60,000 nucleotides of DNA. Source: Polytrichum commune (Eukaryota > Streptophyta > Polytrichopsida > Polytrichales > Polytrichaceae). The position numbers and the translations under genes were made by a program. Where the stretch lies: positions 10,604,001 through 10,664,000 of the forward strand of contig OX485809.1 in assembly GCA_950295325.1 (NCBI GenBank), written 5' to 3'. Under the pieces are notes generated by a model that searched no databases, was not told where the DNA came from, and saw only the letters and a program-made list of their open reading frames with translations. Shown here piece after piece: positions 1-9,322 of the stretch (position 1 is its first letter; the number at the start of each line of letters is the position of its first letter).

Positions 1-308
1 CTCGCCTAGATGTGTCACGTTAGGCTAGTGGAGCCTAACGGGGGAGGCCCCAAAGGAGGGGCAACCCAAGTGAGTCCCAAAGTAGGTGGGTCTAGTATAG
101 GTTAGGTCCTTGGATGAGAGATCCAAGGTCGCTAACGGACCACCTAGGAACGACACCTTGGGGACTATGCCAAATTCGAAGATGCATTGTGGGGGTCGCG
201 CCCTAAGGTAAACACAATGCCGCACCATAGAGGATGGCAACTTGAGAATTGGTGTGCCGACTACGAGTATAGTCGATGGGGGCATCGACTCCGTTTGGTG
301 GGGGTGAG
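1..308 (+). mobile_element. Element D, 3' noncoding end (element truncated by window start)
   Basis: This is the last part of the roughly 800-bp noncoding stretch that lies between pol and the 3' LTR in this family; the same sequence recurs at 7037-7344, 33980-34288, 38962-39270 and 46646-46954. It ends with the polypurine tract GGTGGGGGTGAG at 297-308, directly followed by an LTR start, so this is the 3' end of a plus-strand element whose body lies upstream of the window. An open frame on the opposite strand runs from here into the LTR, but I see no reason to call it a gene. Confidence 0.85.
297..308 (+). other. Polypurine tract of element D
   Basis: GGTGGGGGTGAG ends immediately before the LTR start TGTCGCGC. 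In LTR retrotransposons this position primes plus-strand DNA synthesis. The same tract precedes every 3' LTR in the window. Confidence 0.8.
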
Positions 309-1275
309 TGTCGCGCACCTCTCCATGAGGAGTGCCCGAAACACCATGGGCACAAGGGGGACCCCGGAGTGACACCCGGGACTTGTGGCGCCGTTGGTGA
401 GAGGGCCCAAGTGATCCTAGTGTGGGTGAGGGCCCCGGGCGTTGGGAACGCCTCCCACCCACGGAGACTAGGAGGCACAAGGGTAAGGCCATGAGCTATG
501 CGTAGCTCATGGCGTGGTGATTCTAGAAAGCTCAAGAACACCTCAATCGGAGGTGTGAGCTAGGAGTTATGGCCATTTGAGTGGGGCGCTGTCCCGGACA
601 GCGCCCTGTTACAGCAGTGCCTGGGAGTGATTCCCGGGACTGCAAAGGTTCAAACAGGCATAACTTCCTCACCACTTGCCCGAATGGGGCAAGTGAGGAG
701 TCCATCGGCATCTACGTGAAGCGTAGATGAAGATGGAGTGGTTGGTTGTTATGATCAGACATCATACAAGGAAGTTATGATGGTCTGAAGCTGCTGGGGG
801 GTTCTAGGCCCAGCAGCTAAAGGAAAATGTCCACTTGGCCCCAACTCTTGGTAGAGAGACAAGAGGTTGGTTGACGGTGGGGTAGGGGCCCCGCGTAGAG
901 TCCTAGAGGCTTATATGGGTGAGGTGGTGTGGCCTCACCCACCCGAGGCCGAACGGCAAGGCCTCCATGGGCTTTGGCCTATTGTGAGGCCATAGTTGCC
1001 TAGTATGCTTCGGGTTGTTGTAGTGTTGCTCCGGCAACGCGATGATCAACATAGGATTGGACTTCCATGGATGGAAGTCCACATTGGGGAAATGGGTTAC
1101 CGATTAAGGGGTGAGTCCCGAAAGCAAAGTAGGAGGGTTGGTTCCCTCCTATGAACTATTGGTCCGGGGTAAGAGGAGCTATCCATTAGCATGGCGGAAT
1201 GCGAAGGGTTAGCGACTCGTAACCTTTGCTAGAATTGAAAATTGGCAAGATTATTAAGGGACCTAGCAAGGGTTG
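309..1275 (+). repeat. 3' LTR of element D (interrupted 5 bp before its end)
   Basis: This LTR begins TGTCGCGCACC and runs to ...AGCAAGGGTTG. Its final five bases, CGACA, are found at 8324-8328 on the far side of element C, which inserted here and duplicated GGTTG. Joining the two pieces gives a normal 972-bp LTR. The base run 8329-8333 (GCGTT) is then the expected right-hand copy of D's own target duplication inside the integrase region of element E. Confidence 0.9.
1271..1275. other. Target-site duplication of element C, left copy
   Basis: GGTTG here is repeated at 8319-8323 on the other side of element C. Five base pairs is the usual duplication length for Ty3/gypsy integrases. Confidence 0.9.
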
Positions 1276-1550
1276 TGTCGCGCACCTCTCCATGAGGAGT
1301 GCCCGAAACACCATGGGCACAAGGGGGACCCCGGAGTGACACCCGGGACTTGTGGCGCCGTTGGTGAGAGGGCCCAAGTGATCCTAGTGTGGGTGAGGGC
1401 CCCGGGCGTTGGGAACGCCTCCCACCCACGAAGACTAGGAGGCACAAGGGTAAGGCCATGAGCTATGCGTAGCTCATGGCGTGGTGATTCTAGAAAGCTC
1501 AAGAACACCTCAATCGGAGGTGTGAGCTAGGAGTTATGGCCATTTGAGTG

Positions 1551-1574
1551 GGGCGCTGTCCCGGGACAGCGCCC
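1551..1574. repeat. Perfect 24-bp palindrome in the LTR
   Basis: GGGCGCTGTCCC is followed directly by its reverse complement GGGACAGCGCCC. The same palindrome, or a version with one or two changes, occurs in the other LTR copies, for example near 7620-7643, 10726-10749 and 41200-41223. In RNA it would form a 12-bp stem, or dimerise between two molecules. Confidence 0.9.
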
Positions 1575-1879
1575 TGGTACAGCAGTGCCTGGGAGTGATT
1601 CCCGGGACTGCCAAGGTTCAAACACGCATAACTTCCTCAAGACTTGCCCGAATGGGGCAAGTGAGGAGTCCATCGGCATCTACGTGAAGCGTAGATGAGG
1701 ATGGAGTGGTTGGTTGTTATGATCAGACATCATACAAGGAAGTTATGATGGTCTGAAGCTGCTGGGGGGGTTCTAGGCCCAGCAGCTAAGGGAAAATGTC
1801 CACTTGGCCCCAACTCTTGGTAGAGAGACAAGAGGTTGGTTGGCGGTGGGGTAGGGGCTCCGTGTAGAGTCCTAGAGGC

Positions 1880-1886
1880 TTATATG
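1880..1886 (+). promoter_or_regulatory. Candidate TATA box in the LTR
   Basis: TTATATG occurs about 600 bp into the LTR and is conserved in the plus and minus copies (CATATAA on the other strand). Its place in the second half of the LTR suits a U3 promoter with transcription starting shortly downstream. This rests on motif and position only. Confidence 0.4.
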
Positions 1887-2251
1887 GGTGAGGTGGTGTG
1901 GCCTCACCCACCCGAGGCCGAACGGCAAGGCCTCCATGGGCTTTGGCCTATTGTGAGGCCATAGTTGCCTAGTATGCTTCGGGTTGTTGTAGTGTTGCTC
2001 CGGCAATGCGATGATCAACATAGGATTGGACTTCCATGGATGGAAGTCCACATTGGGGAAATGGGTTACCAATTAAGGGGTGAGTCCCGAAAGCAAAGTA
2101 GGAGGGTTGGTTCCCTCCTATGAACTATTGGTCCGGGGTAAGAGGAGCTAACCATTAGCATGGCGGAATGCGAATGGTTAGCGCTCGTAACCTTTGCTAG
2201 AATTGAAAATTGGCAAGATTGTCAAGGGGGCTTAGCAAGGGTTGCGACACT

Positions 2252-2263
2252 TGGTATCAGAGC
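2252..2263 (+). other. Primer-binding site of element C (initiator-Met tRNA)
   Basis: TGGTATCAGAGC starts two bases after the LTR end. It is complementary to the 3' end of plant initiator-methionine tRNA, the usual primer for minus-strand DNA synthesis in plant gypsy elements, and it fixes the element's orientation. Confidence 0.9.
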
Positions 2264-2920
2264 AGGTTTCCAATTTTTGGGCTAGCACTTTGAGGGAAGC
2301 ATGGCTATCAAATAAGCGGGTTGTCATTGTGAGCCCGGGTTTCCAAAAGGTCGTGAGGCTCAAATTGGAACAACGATCATGTGTAAATGGAATTTGACCG
2401 TACCATTGGTTCTAATGACAATGGTGGGCATGATGGTGGATTCGGTAAGGAAAATGGTGGAGTCCTTTGAAAGGGCTCCCGCACGCCTCAAAAAGCATTT
2501 GGGGCCTAGAATACCAAATGCACCCAAAACCTTGGAGGGCATTAATGTTGGATTGAAATTCCAATTCGAAATGCTTGGAAGGTATTGATGTTGGAATGAA
2601 TTTGGTGCTAATGAGGCACCCGGGGCCTCTTAAGGCCTATGTGCGCTATTCAAACGCACAAATGAAGGATACACCTAAAACGGACGAGCTTTCTAAGAAA
2701 TGCATCCTTTTAGGTGGGGTTTTAAAAGCGGGTGGTGGATGCCTTGTTTAAGTCCCTAAGGCTTCTTGAGGACATGGTGGGGACCATCAAGTTTGCAAGA
2801 GCATTGAAGCCGATGGTCCCCAAGAGAAGTTTGGCGGCGCATCACCACAAGTGGCTTTAGCCAAAGTAGGTCCCAAAGAAATGAGTGCAAATTGTTTGGT
2901 CCATTTTACTTAGGCAAAAC
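2264..2920 (+). pseudogene. Gag-position region of element C, unrecognised and broken
   Basis: This stretch lies where gag should be. It contains short open pieces, one of about 69 codons at 2379-2588, separated by stops and frame changes. I recognise no Gag domain and no CCHC zinc knuckle. The same sequence is present in I, M, N, Q and, on the minus strand, in A, L and O, with small indels. It may be a decayed gag, or a noncoding leader that replaced gag in this defective family. Confidence 0.55.
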
Positions 2921-2921
2921 A

Positions 2922-3240
2922 TGTTGGTGCCGCGGACGGAATGTTGAAAGGTGGCTTTATGCTTCCAAAGCAAATCATACTTGTGCTGCGGACGGAATGT
3001 TGGGAGGTGGGTTTGTCCTACCAAGGCAATTCATGTTCGTGCCGTGGACGGAGTGTGGGAAGGTGGCTTTGTGCTACCAAGGCAAAACATGTTTGTTTTG
3101 TGGACAAACTATTAGAAATTGGTTTTGTGGCACCAAACCAATTTGTCCCACGGACGAAATGTTTAAAGTTGGCTTTGCGGACCAAGCCAAGCCAAGTTGC
3201 CGAGGACCGAATGTAAGACGATGGCATTGTGGCCAAGGCT
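2922..3240 (+). repeat. 56-bp tandem repeat array in element C (6 units)
   Basis: Units share the core CGGACGGAATGT and continue with a segment like GGTGGCTTTGTGCTACCAAG. The core recurs near 2933, 2989, 3045, 3101, 3151 and 3203, giving spacings of 56, 56, 56, 50 and 52. Since 56 is not a multiple of three, successive units fall in different reading frames and cannot encode one repeated peptide. The array lies between the gag-position region and the protease remnant. Confidence 0.85.
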
Positions 3241-3365
3241 AGTAGCCTTAAGCCAAGGCCAAATCTTTTGTACCTTGAGGCTCAATGAATGGGAGAAATG
3301 TCTCATGTGTTGACAAAGAGGCTACCACTCCTTCTTGAGCCCAAAACTCACAAGGGAGTTGGGGC

Positions 3366-3712
3366 TTGCCGATTGATAGAGAAAGCAAGCCCACCAAGGT
3401 GCGGTTTGGAAAGGGCGAACCGCATGAGACAAAGGAGGCCGCGATGCATGTAACCTTTCAATGTGGGACATTGGATTTTTGTCAAAATTTCACACCATGT
3501 GAAATAAATGAAATGCATGTCATTGTGAAGGCCGCCTACTTTGAAACTCACATGATAGATGTGAGGTGCAAGCCGGTGAGCTTGCGGTGCATTATGATGT
3601 GTCATAATGGCAAAGAATTGAAGTTCAAATTGACAAGGACTCCTATGGTAGGAGGACCCAAGTTGAATTTGGTCTTAATGGACCAAATGAAAAATAGAAA
3701 ACATAATGGTCG
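3366..3712 (+). pseudogene. Protease C-terminal remnant of element C
   Basis: The frame from 3366 matches the second half of a chromovirus retropepsin. The run LDFCQNFTPCEI is followed by MHVIVKAAYFETH, which occupies the place of the conserved ILG-x-x-F/W-L segment with the glycine lost. The catalytic D-S/T-G-A motif, expected upstream, is not visible; the 56-bp array sits there instead. The frame continues towards the RT linker. Identification of the domain is by pattern only. Confidence 0.6.
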
Positions 3713-4073
3713 TGGTTCAATTGGAGCAACTCCAAGGAATGTATGGGGAGGCTAGGAAAGATGGGCCTCCTCCAAACCACATTGGTGGGATGTTGGTGAG
3801 ATACAAGGATGTATTCACCAATGTGTTGCCCAAAAAGTTACCGCCAAGAAGTGAAAAATAACTTTGCTCAACGAGAGATTGAGTTCTTGAGGTATGTGGT
3901 GACAAAGGAAGTTGGTGGACGAACATGAAGAATGTCAAGGCAATCCAAGAAGAGAATTGGCCCTTGATTCAAGAAAAGGGCTTAGGTCATTTGTTGGCCT
4001 AGACAACTACTACCACCACTTCATTCATGGTTTTTCTAAGGTTGCTAGAACCTTAGTCAACATGTTGGAAAAA
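3713..4073 (+). pseudogene. RT remnant of element C with the palm domain deleted
   Basis: Translated pieces match the start of RT (RYKDVFTNVLP, LPPRSEK) and then jump to its end (FAQREIEFL, GLRSFVGLDNYYHHF). Compared with the intact G protein, about 205 residues are absent, including the YIDD active site. The junction lies at about 3848-3862 in the sequence AAGTGAAAAATAACTTTGC. The same junction is seen in A, H, I, J, M, N and O. A polymerase cannot be made from this copy. Confidence 0.85.
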
Positions 4074-4720
4074 ATGGCTATCCCGAGAGTGGGATGAGCC
4101 TTGCCACCAAGCCTTTGGGGAGCTCAAGAGTAAGTTCTCTTCACAACATGTGGTTAAGTTTCCGGGTTTTCATGAGCATGTTGAGGTGCACATGAAGGCG
4201 AAGGATTTTACCATTGGCGGATGTTGATCCAAGATGGATGACCATTGCTTATAGGAGCATTAAGCTCCATGGTTGTAGAAGCTTGTCCAACTTGTGCAAG
4301 AGATGGCTATCCCAAGAGTGGGATGAGCCTTGCCACCAAGTCTTTGAGGGGCTTAAGACCAAGTTCCTCTTTACCACCCGTGTTCAAGTTCGCGGAGCTT
4401 GAAAAACCTTTTGAGGTGCATACGGGGGGCGAGTGACTTTACCATTGGCGGATGTTGATGCAAGATGGATGGCCATCGCATATGAGAGCATGAAGCTCGA
4501 TGGTTCGACTTGTGGAAGAAATGGCTATCCCAAGAGTGGGATGATGTTTGTCACGAGTCTTTGGGGAGCTTAAGACCAAGTTCTCTTCGCCGCCCGTGCT
4601 CAAATTCGCGGAGCTTGACAAACCTTTTGAGGTGCATACGGGGGTGAGTGACTTTGCCAATGGTGGATTATGTGTAAGATGGATGGCCATTGCATATGCG
4701 AGCATAAAGCTCGATGGTTG
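4074..4720 (+). repeat. 229-bp tandem array over the RT/RNase H junction in element C (3 units)
   Basis: Units begin ATGGCTATCCCRAGAG at 4074, 4303 and 4521. Each repeats the coding segment for [12 protein letters not shown]...PPVLKF...FEVHTGASDF...AIGG. The intact G protein has this segment once. The first unit is 229 bp long and the second 218, so the frame shifts at each unit. The RNase H aspartate of TDAS is replaced by glycine. The array then runs into the rest of RNase H. Confidence 0.9.
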
Positions 4721-5045
4721 TCAAAGAAGACAACCAACTCATGACAAAGAACTTCTTTGCCGTAGTGCATTGCTTGAAGATGTGGCGACACTAGTTGGGG
4801 TCGCACAAAGTAAAGGTCTACAAGGACAATGTGTCCTAAAAGTATTTTGACATACAAGCGCAAGTGAGCGCCAAGTTATTGCGTTGGCATGATAGCTTGG
4901 CGCTTATGAAGGTGGATTTGGTCCACAAACCGGACCGTGGAAATGTGGTGCCGGATGCGCTAAGTAGACGGGAAGAGTTCCAAGCAATGAGAACCATCCA
5001 AACCTTGTGGCTAATGTGTGCCGGCGAAGGAAACTTGTGATGCAA
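4713..5045 (+). pseudogene. RNase H C-terminal remnant of element C
   Basis: Short frames match the RNase H tail of G: a piece like ELLCRSALLEDVAT in place of [13 protein letters not shown], then the equivalents of [21 protein letters not shown] and [14 protein letters not shown]. Frameshifts separate them. The upstream catalytic aspartate is already lost in the 229-bp units, so no active RNase H could be produced. Confidence 0.8.
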
Positions 5046-5049
5046 GATA

Positions 5050-6530
5050 CGGGAGGGGTAAATTAACTACCCCAAAGCACAAATGCTTTTAGGTGAGCTT
5101 CGCAAGAGCAAGGTGCTCAAAGAGGTTAAGTTGGTGGACGGATTGTTCAAGTGTAAACAAAGTGGGGTGTATGTGCCACAAGGCAAGTTGAGGCTATCGG
5201 TTTTGAAGGAAGAATGTGATAGTCCTATTGCCGGCCATAGAGGAGAAAGAAAAAGCCGCCATAGAATGGTGTCATGGGGGTACCATTGGCGGTGCATAAA
5301 GAAGGATATAGCCCACTTTGTGAAGGCTTGGATGAAGTGCCAAGTGAACCGAGCCTCTTACCAAAAGTAAGGCGGCTTCTTGCAACCGTTGCCTATCCCG
5401 TCGGGGCCATGGCATAGTATGTGCATGGACTTGATCACAAGTTTGCCGGAGTCACATGGGTATGATGCCATCTTGTTGATGGTAGAGCGGTTTGCCAAGT
5501 TGGCACACATGGTGCCGATTGTGGGAACCGCCACCGCGTTGGAGACCGCATAGCCTTTTCTCAAAGGATGGTTGAGGCACCACGGGTTGCCAAGAGTGAT
5601 TGTGTGGGATCAAGATCCAAAGTTCACAAGTGCATTTTCAATGCATTTCTCTAAGGAGGTCGGAATGAAACTAAGGTTTAGCACGGCCTTGCATTCCCAA
5701 ATGAATGGGAAAGCGGAGCATGTGAATGTAGTCTTGAAGCAATACTTGAGGAACTTGGTGGGGGCGGACCAAGGAGATTGGGCGGTCTATGTGGGTCGAG
5801 CGGAGTGTAATTGCAATGTAGCCACGCACTTGGCTACCAAGGGTGGTCTTTCGTGGTGGCTTATGGAGTGGATGCGCTCCAACCTATTAACCTAGCTCTC
5901 GAGGGGGCACATTCAACACTAGAGTTCAACCAAGATGGTGAGGACTTGGCCAAGGATGGTAAACAAGTCTTGGAGATGACCAAGTTGTTGGTGGAGAAAG
6001 CCCGAAGGTGCTACGGAGTGCAAATCAATGCCGGAAGACGCGAAGTGGAGTATGAGGTGGGCCAATAAGGTGTTGTTGAATGTGGACAACTTCACCTTGC
6101 CCAAAGGCCTTACTTCAAAAGTTCATGTCCAAAATTGGAACTTCGTTTTCCATTGTGCAACAAGTGTTCAAGGACATGTATAAGTTGGAATTACCGCCGG
6201 ACATCAAAGTGCATCCGACATTTCATGTCTCATTACGAAAGTCATTTTAGGACGACACCTTGTGGCCGATCACAAGCAAGTGATTAGGCCACGTCCCGAC
6301 CTTGTGGAGGTCACTTGGAACATGAGGTAGGAGGGCATCCTCAAGTGTAGGAAGCCCAAGTGAAAATGAAAAAAAAATGTACAAATGAGTACTTGGTGAA
6401 ATGGTGAGGATACCATGAGAAAGAAACCGCTTGGGTGGCGGCAAGAGACATGGTGAACACCAATGAATTGGTGAAGCACTTTGAAGAAACTAAGGCTAAG
6501 GATTCCAATAAAATGAAGCGTAGGCATTGA
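5050..6530 (+). pseudogene. Integrase and chromodomain remnant of element C
   Basis: Pieces match the integrase of G from LGELRKSKVLKEVK through the zinc-finger region, the catalytic core and the C-terminal domain, to a chromodomain ending KMKRRH. Defects: the first zinc-finger histidine is cysteine and the first cysteine is tryptophan; TAG at 5551-5553 follows TALETA; a frameshift follows ATHLATKG; TGA occurs in the chromodomain (EYLVKW then stop). The core residues D (MDLITS), D (WDQDPKF) and E (KAEHVN) remain visible. E, A, H, I, J and M share the two stops. Confidence 0.85.
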
Positions 6531-7344
6531 TGAGGACATCAATCTCCTTTAGTGGGGGAGAGACTCTAGTAGCACACTTAGCTTCGAGGTTAATTGCTCC
6601 ACGACATGAACTTGTTCTTTGGCTTGAGGGAATAAAATCCAAACTTTAGTGGTGCAAAGAGAAAAGTATGAGATGAGGTCCTAGTCTTGTACTTGTGCTT
6701 GGTTAATGGAAGAGGGGGAATAGACATGCCAAACTAGGTTGGGTAAGCCGAGTAATTGGGGGCCATGGCTTGGAGGGGCCTTGGATAAAACCAAGAAACT
6801 TCTTAATTGTGGGCTTGTCCGGGCGGGGACAAGGTGATGGCGCGTGCTCATAAAAGTGCTACCCGCGAGCTAACGAAAGTTGGCGCATGGGAGTCATGAA
6901 CCCATGTCTCGAAAGAGCAAAGTGGGAACCGAGTCGGGCGGGACTTGGCATCACCCCCGTGCGATCGAGGCGTGGCTTAACAATGGAAAGCCATCTCGGA
7001 GTTGCAACCGAGACAACTTAGTGGAAGCGTTGAGGTCTCGCCTAGATGTGTCACGTTAGGCTAGTGGAGCCTAACGGGGGGAGCCCCAAAGGAGGGGCAA
7101 CCCAAGTGAGTCCCAAAGTAGGTGGGTCTAGTGTAGGTTAGGTCCTTGGAGGAGAGATCCAAGGTCGCTAACGGACCACCTAGGAACGACACCTTTGGGA
7201 CTATGCCAAATTTGAAGATGCATTGTGGGGGTCGCGCCCTAAGGTAAACACAATGCCGCACCATAGAGGATGGCAACTTGAGAATTGGTGTGCCGACTAC
7301 GAGTATAGTCGATGAGGGCATCGACTCCGTTTGGTGGGGGTGAG
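6531..7344 (+). other. 3' noncoding region of element C
   Basis: About 810 bp separate the pol end from the 3' LTR. A purine-rich run TTTAGTGGGGGAGAGA lies just after the pol stop (about 6549-6564) and resembles a polypurine tract, but the functional one (GGTGGGGGTGAG) is at 7333-7344. I see no open frame on the plus strand. The region is well conserved between copies. Confidence 0.75.
7333..7344 (+). other. Polypurine tract of element C
   Basis: GGTGGGGGTGAG lies directly against the 3' LTR start, in the position required to prime plus-strand synthesis. Confidence 0.8.
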
Positions 7345-8318
7345 TGTCGCGCACCTCTCCATGAGGAGTGCCCGAAACACCATGGGCACAAGGGGGACCC
7401 CGGAGTGACACCCGGGACTTGTGGCGCCGTTGGTGAGAGGGCCCAAGTGATCCTAGTGTGGGTGAGGGCCCCGGGCGTTGGGAACGCCTCCCACCCACGA
7501 AGACTAGGAGGCACAAGGGTAAGGCCATGAGCTATGCGTAGCTCATGGCGTGGTGATTCTAGAAAGCTCAAGAACACCTCAATCGGAGGTGTGAGCTAGG
7601 AGTTATGGCCATTTGAGTGGGGCGCTGTCCCGGGACAGCGCCCTGGTACAGCAGTGCCTGGGAGTGATTCCCGGGACTGCCAAGGTTCAAACACGCATAA
7701 CTTCCTCAAGACTTGCCCGAATGGGGCAAGTGAGGAGTCCATCGGCATCTACGTGAAGCGTAGATGAGGATGGAGTGGTTGGTTGTTATGATCAGACATC
7801 ATACAAGGAAGTTATGATGGTCTGAAGCTGCTGGGGGGGTTCTAGGCCCAGCAGCTAAGGGAAAATGTCCACTTGGCCCCAACTCTTGGTAGAGAGACAA
7901 GAGGTTGGTTGGCGGTGGGGTAGGGGCTCCGTGTAGAGTCCTAGAGGCTTATATGGGTGAGGTGGTGTGGCCTCACCCACCCGAGGCCGAACGGCAAGGC
8001 CTCCATGGGCTTTGGCCTATTGTGAGGCCATAGTTGCCTAGTATGCTTCGGGTTGTTGTAGTGTTGCTCCGGCAATGCGATGATCAACATAGGATTGGAC
8101 TTCCATGGATGGAAGTCCACATTGGGGAAATGGGTTACCAATTAAGGGGTGAGTCCCGAAAGCAAAGTAGGAGGGTTGGTTCCCTCCTATGAACTATTGG
8201 TCCGGGGTAAGAGGAGCTAACCATTAGCATGGCGGAATGCGAATGGTTAGCGCTCGTAACCTTTGCTAGAATTGAAAATTAGCAAGATTGTCAAGGGGGC
8301 TTAGCAAGGGTTGCGACA
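7345..8318 (+). repeat. 3' LTR of element C
   Basis: This 974-bp copy is the same length as the 5' LTR and differs from it at one position that I detect (A at 8281 against G at 2212). The right flank GGTTG (8319-8323) repeats 1271-1275. The next five bases, CGACA (8324-8328), complete the LTR of element D. Confidence 0.95.
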
Positions 8319-8328
8319 GGTTGCGACA
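8319..8328 (+). other. Right target duplication of C plus last 5 bp of D's LTR
   Basis: GGTTG is the duplicated target and CGACA is the displaced end of the 309-1275 LTR. Together they explain the apparent doubled GGTTGCGACA at this point without any extra event. Confidence 0.9.
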
Positions 8329-9322
8329 GCGTTGGAGACCGCATAGCCTTTTCTCAAAGGATGGTTGAAGCACCACGGGTTGCCAAGAGTGATTGTGTGG
8401 GATCAAGATCCAAAGTTCACAAGTGCATTTTCAATGCATTTCTCTAAGGAGGTCGGAATGAAACTAAGGTTTAGCACGGCCTTGCATTCCCAAATGGATG
8501 GGAAAACGGAGCGTCTGAATGGAGTCTTGAAGCAATACTTGAGGAACTTGGTGGGGGCGGACCAAGGAGATTGGGCGGACTATGTGGGTCGAGCGGAGTG
8601 TAATTGCAATGTAGCCACGCACTTGGCTACCAAGGGGTGGTCTTTGGTGGTGGCTTATGGAGTGGATGCGCTCCAACCTATTAACCTAGCTCTCGAGGGG
8701 GCACATTCAACACTAGAGTTTAACCAAGATGGTGAGGACTTGGCCAAGGATCGTAAACAAGTCTTGGAGATGACCAAGTTGTTGGTGGAGAAAGCCCGAA
8801 GGTACTACGGAGTGCAAGTCAATGCCGGAAGACGCGAAGTGGAGAATGAGGTGGGCCAAAAGGTGTTGTTGAATGTGAACAACTTCACCTAGCCGGAAGG
8901 CCTCACTCCAAAGTTCATGTCCAAAATTGGAGCTCCGTTTTCCATTGTGGAACAAGTGTTCAAGGACATATATAAGTTGGAATTACCGCCGGAGATCAAA
9001 GTGCATCCGACATTTCATGTCTCATTCCTAAAACCATTTAAGGACGACACCTTGTGGCCCGATCACAAGCAAGTGATTAGGCCACCTCCCCACCTTGTGG
9101 ACGTCATTTGGAACATGAGGTAGGAGGGCATCCTCAAGTGTAGGAAGCCCAAGTAAAAATGAAAGAAAATGTACAAAGGAGTACTTGGTGAAATGGTGAG
9201 GATACCATGAGAAAGAAACCGCTTGGGTGGCGGCAAGAGACATGGTGAATACCAATGAATAGGTGAAGCACTTTGAAGAAACTAAGGTTAAGGATTCCAA
9301 TAAAATGAAGCGTAGGCATTGA
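8329..9322 (+). pseudogene. Integrase core to chromodomain remnant of element E
   Basis: After the shared TAG in GCATAGCC, a frame of 175 codons is open at 8365-8892. It covers the second catalytic aspartate (WDQDPKF) and the glutamate (KTERLN) of the D,D-35-E triad and runs to NVNNFT before a stop. A second open piece at 8917-9123 matches SKIGAPFSIVEQVFKD to RPPPHLVD. The chromodomain follows with the shared TGA in YLVKW-stop. Among the defective copies this is the least damaged integrase C-terminal half. Confidence 0.85.

Larger units (their letters stand above)
1276..2249 (+). repeat. 5' LTR of element C
   Basis: This is a 974-bp LTR with ends TGTCGC...GCGACA. It contains a chain of inverted repeats: for example 1405-1419 (GGCGTT/AACGCC), 1456-1479 (CCATGAGCTA/TAGCTCATGG), 1505-1523, 1551-1574 (a perfect 24-bp palindrome), 1643-1661, 1677-1697, about 1757-1786 (AGCTGCTGGG/CCCAGCAGCT), 2028-2049 and about 2147-2182 (GCTAACCATT/AATGGTTAGC). 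It serves as the reference copy for the family in this annotation. Confidence 0.95.
1276..8318 (+). mobile_element. Element C: complete but defective chromovirus-type retrotransposon
   Basis: This is a 7,043-bp element with two 974-bp LTRs, a primer-binding site, a polypurine tract and a perfect 5-bp duplication (GGTTG). The interior runs gag-position region, 56-bp repeats, protease remnant, RT remnant without its palm, three 229-bp units, RNase H tail, integrase, chromodomain, then about 810 bp of noncoding sequence. No frame is intact. The two LTRs differ at one site that I found by eye (G at 2212, A at 8281), so the insertion is young. The defects, shared with other copies, must predate it, which implies that the proteins were supplied in trans. 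Confidence 0.92.

Noticed and set aside
25-492. A 155-codon frame on the minus strand over the 3' noncoding region and LTR start, seen in about seven copies (for example 7061-7528, 10841-11308, 20421-20888, 38987-39454)
   Set aside because: The copies are nearly identical at the DNA level, so an open frame in several of them is not independent evidence. In the diverged G copy (19149-19591) the frame is broken. It runs across hairpins and the polypurine tract, and no domain is visible.
309-2249. Tandem LTR-LTR junction from a circular DNA intermediate
   Set aside because: The GGTTG duplication at 1271-1275 and 8319-8323, and the displaced CGACA at 8324-8328, explain it as an insertion into an LTR end.
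2252-2263. tRNA-like sequence after the LTRs
   Set aside because: Only the 12-base complement of a tRNA 3' end is present; there is no tRNA fold. It is a primer-binding site.
2922-3240. 56-bp repeats as a possible CRISPR array
   Set aside because: Units are directly adjacent with no unique spacers, they diverge along their whole length, and they sit inside a plant retrotransposon.
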